A DNA stretch of 46,249 nucleotides. Origin: CAIUKV01 sp041659105. GTDB lineage: Bacteria > Actinomycetota > Acidimicrobiia > IMCC26256 > PALSA-555. Within the stretch, counting starts at the first letter, position 1; the number at the start of each line of letters is the position of its first letter. The stretch covers positions 1-46,249 of the forward strand of contig JBAZYX010000018.1 in the NCBI GenBank assembly GCA_041659105.1, read 5' to 3'. The notes below the pieces were generated by a model. That model was not told where the DNA came from, did no database searches, and worked only from the letters and a program-made list of their open reading frames with translations. Position numbers and translations under genes: made by a program. Shown here piece by piece: positions 32,680-40,883 of this stretch.

Positions 32680-32695
32680 ACACCCCCTGGGGTAT
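32680..32695 (+). promoter_or_regulatory. CsoR/CstR/RcnR-type operator, copy 2 (inverted)
   Basis: ACACCCCCTGGGGTAT is the reverse complement of copy 1 with 15 of 16 positions conserved, separated from it by 7 bases (TTGTGCC) and 23 bases centre to centre, about two helical turns. It lies in the divergent region, 62 bases before the spermidine-synthase-like start. Confidence 0.6.
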
Positions 32696-32756
32696 CCGTG
32701 ACCCGGGCCACGTACGGTCGGCGGCCCGGTGCCGAGCCCCCGAGAGGTCGTGCGAC

Positions 32757-33482
32757 GTGAGTGCGCTGTTCGAGGAGATCGACCGCCAGATGACGCCCAT
32801 CGGCGAGATCAGCGTTCGGCGCCGCCTCGAGCCGACCCTGCAGATCGACGTGTACGAGGTGAAGCTCGGCGACGAGTTCCTCATGTCGAGCCTGTTCACC
32901 GTGTCGGAGACCGCGCTCGCCGACCTCGCCCTCGCCGAGCTGCCCGCCGGCCCCGACGGATCGCCCGTCGACGTCGTCGTCGGCGGGCTCGGGCTCGGGT
33001 ACACCGCCCGCGCCGTGCTCGCCGACGCCCGGGTCCGCTCCCTCACCGTGGTCGAGACCGTCGCCGCGGTGATCGACTGGCACGAGCGGGCCCTGCTCCC
33101 CCACGCCCACGCGCTGACGACGGACCCCCGCTGCCGGCTCGTCGAGACCGACTTCTTCGCCGCCCTCGCCGCGGGTGCGCCCTTCGGCCCCGACGAGCCC
33201 GCGCGCGTCCACGCGATCCTGGTCGACATCGACCACACTCCGCGGCACCTGCTCCACCCCAGCCATGGCGACTTCTACACGCACGCGGGCCTGGCCCGGC
33301 TCGCGGATCGCCTGCACCCCGGAGGCGTGTTCGCGCTGTGGTCCGACGACCCGCCCGACAACGACTTCGGCGCGGTGCTCGCCGGCGTCTTCGCGACGAG
33401 CGCCGCGCACGTCGTGACGTTCGCCAACTTCTACACGGGCGGCGAGTCCGCCAACACGGTGTACGTCGCTCGGGTGCCGTGA
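32757..33482 (+). CDS. spermidine synthase-like SAM-dependent protein
   Basis: A 241-residue Rossmann-fold protein. Motif I is GGLGLGYTAR (76-85) followed by the acidic residue E100 (VVET), and VDIDHTPRHLLH lies at the position where polyamine synthases have their catalytic Asp. The spermidine/spermine-synthase-like superfamily includes true aminopropyltransferases and many SAM-binding methyltransferases of unknown role; the short N-terminal domain argues against a classical SpeE. The GTG at 32757 is used, with GAGAGG about ten bases upstream. It is divergent from the MMPL operon and shares the CsoR-type operator region. Confidence 0.82.
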   Translation: MSALFEEIDRQMTPIGEISVRRRLEPTLQIDVYEVKLGDEFLMSSLFTVSETALADLALAELPAGPDGSPVDVVVGGLGLGYTARAVLADARVRSLTVVETVAAVIDWHERALLPHAHALTTDPRCRLVETDFFAALAAGAPFGPDEPARVHAILVDIDHTPRHLLHPSHGDFYTHAGLARLADRLHPGGVFALWSDDPPDNDFGAVLAGVFATSAAHVVTFANFYTGGESANTVYVARVP

Positions 33483-33497
33483 AGCGGACCCGCGGGG

Positions 33498-34982
33498 TCA
33501 GCCCGTGGCGCGCTCGTTGCCCAGGTCGGTGCGGTTGAGCTTCCCCGCGTCGGTGCGGGGAACGCGGTCGACGACCTCGTAGGTCTTCGGCACCTTGTAC
33601 CCGGCCAGCCGCTCCTTGCAGAAGGCGCGGAGCTCGTCGGCAGTCGGCCGCTGCGCGGGGTCCCTCACCTGGACGATCGCGTGGACCCGTTGGCCCCACT
33701 CGTCGTCGGGCACGCCCACCACCACCTGGTCGATCACGTCGGGGTGCTCGCTGAGCGCGTTCTCCACCTCGGCCGGGAACACGTTCGCGCCGCCGGTGAC
33801 GATCAGGTCCGTGCGGCGGTCGGTGACGTAGAGGTAGCCGTCGTCGTCGAGCCAGCCGACGTCGCCGATCGTGAAGTAGCCGTCGGCCGTCGGCTCGGGC
33901 GTCGGCATCCCGATGTACTGGAAGAGCCGACGCGTCCCCGTCGGCCGCATGTAGATCTCCCCCACCTCGCCGTTCGGGAGCGCAGCTCCGAACGCGTCGC
34001 GGATGCTCAGCTCGACGTCGACGGGCTTGCCAGTGGCGCCGGGATGCTCCGCCCACTCGGTTCCCGTCATCATCACGAGTCCGAGCCGCTCACTCGAGCC
34101 GTAGGTGAACACGAACACCGACGGGTCCACGAGCTCGAGCCAGCGTTCGACCACCCAGTCGGGTACACGCGCGCCGCCGTACACGATGCGCTGGAGGCTC
34201 GCGAAGCGCTTCGGGTCGAGGTCGGGCAGGCGCGCGATTCGCTGGAGCATCGTCGGCACCATCACGGTGAACGTGATCTGGTACTTCTCGATCAGCTCGA
34301 CCGCGCGGGCGGCGTCGAACTTCTCCAGGATCACGACGTGACCACCCTCGAGCATGACGGGCGCCGCGAACGCGAAGCCGTTCACGTGGTAGAGCGGCGA
34401 CAGCACGAGGGTGTTCATCTCGATGTCGCCCTGGGTCGAACCCTGTTGTGAGTTGCTGCCGACCACGCCGCGCGCGGGCGTGACGATCAGCTTCGGACGG
34501 CCGGTCGACCCCGACGACGCCACGAGGTTGATGCACTCGGACACCGCGTCCGGCAGGGGGTCGGCCGGGAGCGCGGTCGTCTCCGCGAGATCGGCACGCG
34601 TGAGCACGGGGCACGACGCGTGGTGCTGGTCGCTCACCAGCACGACCGGCGCGGCGAGCTCGAGCATCCGGTCCATCTCCCAATCGGGCAGGTCGTGGCG
34701 GAGTGGGAGCAGCGTGGCCCCGAGCTTCCAGATCGCGACGGTCACCAGGACGTGCTCCGCGCAGCTCGGCAGGGCCAGCGCCACGACGTCGCTCGTGCCC
34801 ACCCCGTGCGCCTGCAGCGCACGGGCGACCTGGTTCGCCCGCGTCTCCAGCTCCCGCCAGGTCACGCCGCGCTCGTTGCCGTCGCGGTCGACGACGACGA
34901 GGTCGACGTCGTCGGGACGCTCGGCGGCGATCTCCGTCAGCCGCCGCCCGTAGGAGACCTCGTCGACCTGGGTGTCGGGCAC
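33498..34982 (-). CDS. AMP-forming acyl-CoA ligase (ANL family)
   Basis: A 494-residue adenylating enzyme. The P-loop ASSGSTGRPK is at 155-164, A5 is YGSSE, the hinge/A8 region reads TDRRTDLIVTGGANVFPAEVE-like (conserved Asp and Gly-Gly), and the A10 catalytic Lys lies in RTDAGKLNR near the C-terminus. Missing long N-terminal decoration and the length fit medium/long-chain or aromatic acid CoA ligases. The start is GTG 34982 with AGAGGAG seven bases upstream. It follows the monooxygenase gene by 13 bases, so a pathway of ketone oxidation then acid activation is plausible but inferred. Confidence 0.93.
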   Translation of the reverse strand: MPDTQVDEVSYGRRLTEIAAERPDDVDLVVVDRDGNERGVTWRELETRANQVARALQAHGVGTSDVVALALPSCAEHVLVTVAIWKLGATLLPLRHDLPDWEMDRMLELAAPVVLVSDQHHASCPVLTRADLAETTALPADPLPDAVSECINLVASSGSTGRPKLIVTPARGVVGSNSQQGSTQGDIEMNTLVLSPLYHVNGFAFAAPVMLEGGHVVILEKFDAARAVELIEKYQITFTVMVPTMLQRIARLPDLDPKRFASLQRIVYGGARVPDWVVERWLELVDPSVFVFTYGSSERLGLVMMTGTEWAEHPGATGKPVDVELSIRDAFGAALPNGEVGEIYMRPTGTRRLFQYIGMPTPEPTADGYFTIGDVGWLDDDGYLYVTDRRTDLIVTGGANVFPAEVENALSEHPDVIDQVVVGVPDDEWGQRVHAIVQVRDPAQRPTADELRAFCKERLAGYKVPKTYEVVDRVPRTDAGKLNRTDLGNERATG

Positions 34983-34995
34983 CGAACCGCTCCTC

Positions 34996-36621
34996 TCAGG
35001 GCAACAGCGCGAAGCCGGCGTAGCCGGCCTCCGCCGATTCCTCGCACTTGGCGATGTAGTTGTTCAAGCCGCCGACGTAGGGGAGGAACACGCGCGGCTT
35101 GCCCGGGATGTTGGCCCCCACGTACCACGAATTGCAGCTGGGCACCGTCATCATCGTGCCGTCGGCGACGGCGTCGACATGCTCCATCCACTCCTTCTGC
35201 GCTTCCGGGGTGGGCTCGATCATGGTGTACCCGTGGTCGCGCAGGTAGGCGAGGCACACGCCGATCCACTCGACGTGCTGCTCGATGCACACCACCATGT
35301 TCGCGAGCACCGACGGGCTCCCCGGGCCGGTGATCGTGAACAGGTTGGGGAAGCCCACGGTCTGGAGGCCGAGGAGCGTGTGGGGACCGTCGGCCCACGC
35401 GTCGCGCAGGAGCACGCCGTCACGACCACGGATGTCGATGCGGAACAAGGCGCCGGTCATTGCGTCGAACCCGGTGGCGAAGACGATCACGTCGAGCTCG
35501 AAGTGACCCTGGGCGGTCTGGATTCCCGTCTCCGTGACCGCCTCGATGCCGCCCTTGCGCAGGTCGACGAGCGACACGTCGTCGCGGTTGTACGCGTCGA
35601 AGTAGTGGGAGTCGATCACCGGACGCTTGCAGCCGATCGGGAAGCCCCGGGGCGACAGCGACTCGGCCAGCTCGGGATCGCGCACCGTGCGCCGCACCAT
35701 CTCGCGGTACAGCTCGCACGCGGCCTCGTTGGCCTCGGGATCGACGAGGGCGTCGCTCCAGACGCGCGACGCGCCCCACTGGAGCTCCTCGAGCACCGCG
35801 AGCCGCTCCTCCTCGGTGGTCTCGAGGATCCGGCGGTCCTCCGCCATCTGCATGATGATGGCGCCGGTGGATCCGGTGACGCCGCCCGGGTTGGCCCGCT
35901 GCCCCGCTCGCAGCTCGGAGTACCGCTCCTTCGTGGCCCGCTGCACCTCGGGGTCGAGCGGCCCGTTGTACGACGGCCACGTGTAGGTGGGCGTGCGCTG
36001 GAACACGGTGAGGTGCCCGGCCATGTCGGCCAGCTCGGGCGTGGCCTGCACGCCCGATGACCCCGTGCCGACGAGGCCGACGCGCTTGCCCGCGAGGTCG
36101 ACGCCCTCGCGCGGCCACATGCTCGTGTAGATGACCTCGCCGCGGAAGTCGTCGATCCCCGGGATGGTCAGGGTCTGCGGCACGGAGAGGCACCCGGTGG
36201 CCATGATCACGAAGCGGCTGGTGAACCGGTCGCCCGCCTCGGTCTCGACGGTCCACCCACCCGTCGCCTCGTCGAACGTGGCCGCGGTGACGCGCGCACC
36301 CAGGTGGATGTCGCGGCGGAGGTCGAACCGGTCGGCCACGTGGTTGAGGTACCGCTCCAGCTCCTCTTGACCCGGGAAGACCTCCGACCACTCCCACTCC
36401 TGCTGGAGCTCGTCGGAGAACCCGAACGAGTACTCGAGGCTCGGGACGTCGCAGCGGGCCCCCGGGTAGCGGTTCCAGAACCAGGTGCCGCCCACGCCGT
36501 CGCCCTGCTCGAGCACCACGGCGCGAAAGCCGCGCTCGCGCAGGTGGTACAGGGAGTAGAGGCCGGCCATCCCGGCGCCCACCACGACGACGTCGAACTC
36601 AGGTGCTGCGGTGTCGGTCAC
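34996..36621 (-). CDS. Baeyer-Villiger-like flavin monooxygenase with altered fingerprint
   Basis: A 541-residue class B flavin monooxygenase of the cyclohexanone/phenylacetone type size. FAD motif VGAGMAG is at 14-20, GGTWFWNRYPGARCD at 44-58 and NADPH motif GTGSSG at 185-190. The region of the BVMO fingerprint reads F159-R-G-E-V-I-Y165-T-S-M-W169-P: the normally invariant His is Tyr, while Phe, Gly, Trp and Pro are kept. The GTG at 36621 has no obvious ribosome site but starts the fold correctly. It could be a true BVMO variant, an oxidase or another hydroxylase. Probably cotranscribed with the CoA ligase 13 bases downstream. Confidence 0.9.
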   Translation of the reverse strand: MTDTAAPEFDVVVVGAGMAGLYSLYHLRERGFRAVVLEQGDGVGGTWFWNRYPGARCDVPSLEYSFGFSDELQQEWEWSEVFPGQEELERYLNHVADRFDLRRDIHLGARVTAATFDEATGGWTVETEAGDRFTSRFVIMATGCLSVPQTLTIPGIDDFRGEVIYTSMWPREGVDLAGKRVGLVGTGSSGVQATPELADMAGHLTVFQRTPTYTWPSYNGPLDPEVQRATKERYSELRAGQRANPGGVTGSTGAIIMQMAEDRRILETTEEERLAVLEELQWGASRVWSDALVDPEANEAACELYREMVRRTVRDPELAESLSPRGFPIGCKRPVIDSHYFDAYNRDDVSLVDLRKGGIEAVTETGIQTAQGHFELDVIVFATGFDAMTGALFRIDIRGRDGVLLRDAWADGPHTLLGLQTVGFPNLFTITGPGSPSVLANMVVCIEQHVEWIGVCLAYLRDHGYTMIEPTPEAQKEWMEHVDAVADGTMMTVPSCNSWYVGANIPGKPRVFLPYVGGLNNYIAKCEESAEAGYAGFALLP

Positions 36622-36656
36622 GGGCAGGAGCGTACCGACGCGGCCCCGGAGCGGCC

Positions 36657-36672
36657 AGGGCCGTCCGGCCCT
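36657..36672. promoter_or_regulatory. inverted repeat in divergent promoter region
   Basis: AGGGCCG and CGGCCCT flank TC, giving a 16-base palindrome in the 168-base gap between the monooxygenase and metallopeptidase starts. A TTGGACCAA near-palindrome lies at 36699-36707. Either could be an operator; no family is recognised. Confidence 0.3.
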
Positions 36673-36789
36673 CGAGGTCCTGTGGCCTTCGTCACCAATT
36701 GGACCAAGTGCTCTGATCGCCGCGCGGCAGGTCTGTCGATGCCCTGAGCAACCGCCCAACCAGGACGGGAACCACCTCAGGAGGCAGCC

Positions 36790-37596
36790 ATGCGCCTCAC
36801 TCGCTTCGCAGCAGCAGTCGCCGCAGCAGCCCTCGCAGTGATCATCGCGATGGGGACCACCCCGGCACTGGCCGCCACCCAGGCGGACGGGCCGGCGGTG
36901 CTGGTGCAGACCCTCGACGGTCTCTGGGCCGAGGACCAGTCGCTCGGCACCCAGGTGGCCACCGCAACCGCCACCCTCGACCGCCTCGACGGCACCGTCG
37001 CCGCCCAGGGCCGCTCGGCCCCCCGCTCGGTCTTCGCGCAGATCGCGGCGCAGGAAGCCATCGTCCACTCGCTCCAGGCCCGGCAGGCGAGCGTCACCAG
37101 CCAGATCGACCAGGTCAAGTCGGTGCTCGCCGAGCGCGGGACCCAGGTTGGCCCTTCCCTGACCGCGCCGCAGACCGCGACCGAGCAGTCCGACCCGCGC
37201 ATGGCGCAGGTGGACGCGATCATCGCCACCATCCCCTACCCCGTGCGCACGCTGGGCGTCCGGATCGTGTTCGGCGACCACCCGGCGATCGGCCCGGCAT
37301 GGGGCGCCTACGACCGCAACACCAACTCCCTCTACATCGGCGAGACGGCGTTCGCCTCCGAGACCCGCCTCCGCTACACCGTCGCCCACGAGCTCGCCCA
37401 CGCCTACGAGGAGCGGATGATGAGCGACGGGAGCCGCCAGCAGGCGTTCGCCATCGTGAGCAGCGCGAACTCCGCCACCGCGGCCGACGAGCTGTTCGCC
37501 GACTGCCTGGCCACCATCTGGGGCGCCGGCGCCGACTCCTTCTACTGGAGCTGCCCGGTCCAGGTCACCCAGCCGCTGGCGCCGCTGGTGCGGTGA
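36790..37596 (+). CDS. secreted zinc metallopeptidase-like protein
   Basis: A 268-residue exported protein with a clear signal peptide (MRLTR, hydrophobic 6-24, cleavage near ALA-A29). A helical, coiled-coil-like part (about 35-125) precedes the catalytic region with H200-E-L-A-H204 and, 30 residues on, E234/D238 in DELFADC as third-ligand candidates. C239 and a Cys in YWSCPV may form a disulfide. The arrangement resembles small actinobacterial cell-envelope proteases of unknown substrate. The start ATG is preceded by AGGAGG. Followed by two hairpins before the convergent GAP-family gene. Confidence 0.85.
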   Translation: MRLTRFAAAVAAAALAVIIAMGTTPALAATQADGPAVLVQTLDGLWAEDQSLGTQVATATATLDRLDGTVAAQGRSAPRSVFAQIAAQEAIVHSLQARQASVTSQIDQVKSVLAERGTQVGPSLTAPQTATEQSDPRMAQVDAIIATIPYPVRTLGVRIVFGDHPAIGPAWGAYDRNTNSLYIGETAFASETRLRYTVAHELAHAYEERMMSDGSRQQAFAIVSSANSATAADELFADCLATIWGAGADSFYWSCPVQVTQPLAPLVR

Positions 37597-37608
37597 CGAT
37601 CGGACAAC

Positions 37609-37629
37609 CGGCCCGGTTGCCCCGGGCCG
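37609..37629. terminator. hairpin 1 downstream of the metallopeptidase
   Basis: CGGCCCGG pairs with CCGGGCCG around TTGCC, 13 bases after the stop codon. It is the first of two hairpins in the gap. Confidence 0.5.
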
Positions 37630-37642
37630 ACGGAGAGCGCAT

Positions 37643-37684
37643 GGCGCGGGAGCTGCGAGGAGCGATCCTCGCAGCTTCCGCGTC
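37643..37684. terminator. long bidirectional hairpin between convergent genes
   Basis: The core AGCTGCGAGGA (37651-37661) pairs perfectly with TCCTCGCAGCT (37666-37676) around a GCGA tetraloop, and the stem continues outward to about 19 pairs with two G-U wobbles. It ends six bases before the stop codon of the convergent gene. This is the strongest terminator-like structure in the window. Confidence 0.75.
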
Positions 37685-37689
37685 TCGGC

Positions 37690-38355
37690 TCAGGTGAGGG
37701 CGACGTATCCGCTGATGCCGAGGTACGCGGCGAAGCCGAGCGACACCACCACCGTCACGGTCCGGCGATGGACCCGCAGCCACGCCCCGAACGCGGCGAG
37801 CGCCACCGGACCGCGGCGACCGAGCGCGGCCAGCACGAGCAATGGGCCGTACGCGGGGAACAGGGTGATGAGGGCGATCACCACCATGACGAGCAGCCGG
37901 TCGTCGGCCGGGAGGTCGGCAGTCGCGGCGTCGTGGGTGGCCGGGATCAGCAGCACGATGGTCGTGAGGTTCGTCACCATCGCCCCGACCCCCAGCAGGA
38001 AGTAGCGCAGCGCGTGCACCGACGCCTGCGACTCCTCGGCGGCCGCCGGCGGTTCATCGGGCGCCGGGGCGAGCGCGGTGCGGATCGCCACGGCGAGCAA
38101 CAAGATCGCGAGCACGACCTTGATCCAGCCGCCCACCGCGGCGTCGGACTTCGGCGGCGTGGCGGCCTGGTGGTCGGTCGTCGCGATCAGCACCATCACC
38201 CCGGCGACCACGAGCGCCGTGGACGAGAGCACGATCAACGCGCGCCGAACGGGGTACCGGGGCGAGGCGAGCGTCGCCACCTGGAGCAGCAGGATGACCG
38301 GGCTGATCGCCGCGCCGAGCGCGAGCGGGAGGACCTTGGCGAAGGTGTGCCCCAC
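37690..38355 (-). CDS. GAP/Sap (SfLAP) family membrane protein
   Basis: A 221-residue protein with about six transmembrane helices and the N-terminal signature LPLALGAAISPVILLLQVATLASP typical of the GAP family, which is related to LysE-type exporters and includes mycobacterial proteins linked to glycolipid export. A charged cytoplasmic loop (about 103-118) divides the two halves, and the TNLTTIVLL helix follows. The GTG at 38355 is chosen because it opens the first helix. Transported substrate unknown. It is divergent from the amidohydrolase gene with about 60 bases between. Confidence 0.85.
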   Translation of the reverse strand: MGHTFAKVLPLALGAAISPVILLLQVATLASPRYPVRRALIVLSSTALVVAGVMVLIATTDHQAATPPKSDAAVGGWIKVVLAILLLAVAIRTALAPAPDEPPAAAEESQASVHALRYFLLGVGAMVTNLTTIVLLIPATHDAATADLPADDRLLVMVVIALITLFPAYGPLLVLAALGRRGPVALAAFGAWLRVHRRTVTVVVSLGFAAYLGISGYVALT

Positions 38356-38416
38356 GCGTGGAGCGTACGGGCGCCGGCTCGTCGGCGCACGCGGCCGGCG
38401 ATCTACATTCGCGGCC

Positions 38417-39616
38417 ATGACCCTCGAGCTGGACGCCGACCTGTTCCTCCCGGACCCCGAGCCGCGCGCGGTGAAGTACACGATCATCTCGGTGGACGAC
38501 CACGTGTGCGAGCCGCCCCACACCTTCGAGGGCCGGCTGCCCGCCGCGCTGCAGGACCGGGCGCCGCGCATCGTCGAGACCGACCAGGGCCACCAGGTCT
38601 GGGAGTTCGAGGGCTCCCGGCACTTCCAGGTGGGCATGAACGCGATCGCCGGGCGCCGGCCCGAGACGATCAGGCGCGAGCCGTTCCGCTTCGATCAGAT
38701 GCGGCCGAGCTGTTACGACGTCGACGCCCGGGTCCGCGACATGGACATCAACGGTGTGTGGGCCGCGGTGAACTTCCCGTCGCAGATCACCGGCTTCTCG
38801 GGCCGCGTCTTCTACCAGGCCGAGGATCAGGAGCTCGGCCTCGCCTGCACGCGCGCGTGGAACGACTGGCTCTACGAGGAGTGGCACCAGCCCCACCCCG
38901 ACCGCATCATCCCCGTCGGCATCACCCACCTCACCGACCCGCAGCTCGCGGCCGACGAGATCCGCCGCAACGCCGCACGCGGGTTCACCGGCGTGAGCTT
39001 CCCCGAGCGCCCCCACGACGTGGGGCTGCCGTCGCTGTGGGACCGCGACCACTGGGACCCGATCATCGACGCCTGCGTCGAGACCGAGACCGTCGTGTCG
39101 CTCCACGTCGGCAGCTCCGGCATGCAGAGCTTCCCGCCCGGCGGACCCGTCTTCGAGCTCGGCGCCGTGCTCTTCGGGCAGCAGTCGCTGCGCACCGCCG
39201 CCGAGTGGCTGTACTCGAGGTACCCCGAGGAGCACCCCACCCTCAAGATCGCGCTCAGCGAAGGGGGCATCGGCTGGGTCGCCATGCTGCTCGACCGCCT
39301 CGACAACCTCGTCGACCGCTCCGGCTACGGCGGCGACTGGGACGAACGCCCCGCCGACGTGCTCCAGCGCAACTTCTGGTTCTGCACCCTCGACGACCCG
39401 TCCACCATCGACACCCGGTACCGCATCGGGGTCGAGAACATCATGGTCGAGTGCGACTTCCCCCACGGCGACGGCACCTGGCCCGACACCCAAGCCGTCA
39501 TCGAACAGGCATGGGGCCACATCCCCAACGCCGAGCTCCGCATGATGTGCAGCGAGAACGCGGCCGCGCTCTACCGCCACCCGCTTCCCGACGTCGTGCT
39601 CCCCCTCGGCGACTGA
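38417..39616 (+). CDS. amidohydrolase_2 family protein
   Basis: A 399-residue metal-dependent TIM-barrel hydrolase. The first motif is D27-D-H29 in SVDDHVCEPP, a middle ligand His lies in VSLHVGSSG, and the C-terminal block MVECDFPHGDGTWPDT carries the catalytic Asp. The PHxxGTWP signature is shared with the protein at 16795 and marks a subgroup of these enzymes in uncultured actinobacteria. Family activity is decarboxylation or hydrolysis of aromatic or lactone substrates. The ATG at 38417 is the only suitable start; no strong ribosome site is seen. The gene is followed directly by the remnant at 39642. Confidence 0.9.
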   Translation: MTLELDADLFLPDPEPRAVKYTIISVDDHVCEPPHTFEGRLPAALQDRAPRIVETDQGHQVWEFEGSRHFQVGMNAIAGRRPETIRREPFRFDQMRPSCYDVDARVRDMDINGVWAAVNFPSQITGFSGRVFYQAEDQELGLACTRAWNDWLYEEWHQPHPDRIIPVGITHLTDPQLAADEIRRNAARGFTGVSFPERPHDVGLPSLWDRDHWDPIIDACVETETVVSLHVGSSGMQSFPPGGPVFELGAVLFGQQSLRTAAEWLYSRYPEEHPTLKIALSEGGIGWVAMLLDRLDNLVDRSGYGGDWDERPADVLQRNFWFCTLDDPSTIDTRYRIGVENIMVECDFPHGDGTWPDTQAVIEQAWGHIPNAELRMMCSENAAALYRHPLPDVVLPLGD

Positions 39617-39641
39617 CGTCGCGGCGTCGGTTCAGGGTCCG

Positions 39642-40076
39642 ATCACGACGTTTCTTCGGCCGCAGGAACTCGTCGAGACCGGCCCGGCCTCCCTCTCGGC
39701 CGTAGTGGTGCGGCGCCGCGGCCTGCTCACCCTCGAGCAGGCGGTCCACCTCATGACCGACGTCCCCGCGCGCCACTGCGGGCTCCGCAGTCGGCAGTGG
39801 GCCCGTCTGAGGAACGAACACCGTCCCACCACCCCGCAGTCGCGGCCGGATCGAGACCTGCGCCCACGCCGACCTCGTGGTGTTCGATCCCGAGCGGGTC
39901 GAGTCGCATCCGGCGGCGGCTCGGTTCGACCTGCCCGGCGGCGGCGAGCGCCGCTACGCCGAGGCCACCGGCATCGAGCCCGCGTACGTGGGCGGCCGCG
40001 CGCCCGGCCCGGACGGGTGCTGCGCTCCGGGGCCGACACCGACACCGTGGCGATCGCGGCTCAGGGCACCACGTAG
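39642..40076 (+). pseudogene. frame-broken 3' remnant of a D-aminoacylase-type amidohydrolase
   Basis: Three pieces of one amidohydrolase_3 C-terminus are visible in order but in alternating frames. Frame A (to about 39800) reads RGLLTLEQAVHLMTDVPARHCGL; frame B (39841-39990) reads HADLVVFDPERVESHPAAA, RFDLPGGGERRYAEATGIE and YVGG; frame A again (about 39999-40076) reads PGRVLRSGADTDTV and stops. Intact relatives, including the gene at 41736, carry these blocks contiguously. No N-terminal catalytic part is present. At least two frameshifts are needed, so it is non-functional. The end overlaps the last 16 bases of the convergent SDR gene. This accounts for the only stretch over 300 bases without an intact gene. 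Confidence 0.7.
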
Positions 40077-40825
40077 CCGCCGTCGACCGACAGGGCGTGG
40101 CCGAGGACGAACGACGCGTCGTCGGAGCACAGCCACAACACGGCGTTCGCCACCTCGTCCGCCGTGCCGATCCGCCCGATCGGGTGCAGCGCGATCAGCT
40201 GCGGCTCGAGGTCCATCTCCTCGATGACCGTCTCGACCATGGGCGTGAGCACGGTCCCGGGGCACACGGCGTTCACCCGCACGCCGCGTGCGCCGTACTC
40301 GAGCGCCGCGGTCTTGGTGAGACCGATCACCCCGTGCTTCGACGAGACGTAGGGTGACTGGCCCGGATACGCCACCAGCCCCGCGCCGGACGCGGTGTTC
40401 ACGACGGACCCGCCCTCGGCCAGCATGTGCGGGATCTCGTACTTCATGCAGAGGAACACTCCGCGCAGCATCACGCCGAGCACGCGGTCCCATTCGGCTT
40501 CCGGCACGTCACCGACGTCGTTCTGCTCGCCCGCGACGCCCGCGTTGTTGTGGGCGTAGTCGAGGCGGCCGAACTGTGTGATCGTCCGCTCGACCATCGC
40601 CTGCACCGCGTCGCTCGACGCCACGTCGGTGGGAACGGCGATCGCCCGGCCACCTGCGGCCTCGGCGAGCGCGACGGTCTCCTCGGCGCCGTCGGCGTTC
40701 ACGTCCGCGACGACCACCGATGCACCGGCTCGCGCGAAGCCGAGGGCCGAGGCGCGTCCGATCCCACCTCCGGCTCCGGTGACGATCGCCACCTTCCCCG
40801 CGAAGTCGTACGTGACCTGACTCAT
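40061..40825 (-). CDS. short-chain dehydrogenase/reductase
   Basis: A 254-residue classical SDR: TGAGGGIG (16-23), D41 after the second strand indicating NAD(H), NNAG (93-96), catalytic S146, Y159 and K163 (YVSSK), and the PGTVLTPM loop with a C-terminal DGGY. The ATG is preceded by GGGAGAC at good spacing. Such enzymes interconvert alcohols and ketones; the substrate is not readable. It lies 58 bases downstream of a second SDR on the same strand; the two are only moderately similar. Confidence 0.93.
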   Translation of the reverse strand: MSQVTYDFAGKVAIVTGAGGGIGRASALGFARAGASVVVADVNADGAEETVALAEAAGGRAIAVPTDVASSDAVQAMVERTITQFGRLDYAHNNAGVAGEQNDVGDVPEAEWDRVLGVMLRGVFLCMKYEIPHMLAEGGSVVNTASGAGLVAYPGQSPYVSSKHGVIGLTKTAALEYGARGVRVNAVCPGTVLTPMVETVIEEMDLEPQLIALHPIGRIGTADEVANAVLWLCSDDASFVLGHALSVDGGYVVP

Positions 40826-40883
40826 GTCTCCCGCTCCTGGCGGCTCCGCCGGGGCGCTCGGGCCCCGCTCGCTGCTGGCTCAC

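Noticed and set aside
33487..33499. GACCC-GCG-GGGTC hairpin between the spermidine-synthase-like and ligase genes as a terminator
   Set aside because: The stem is only five pairs with a three-base loop, so it is not distinguishable from chance in GC-rich DNA.
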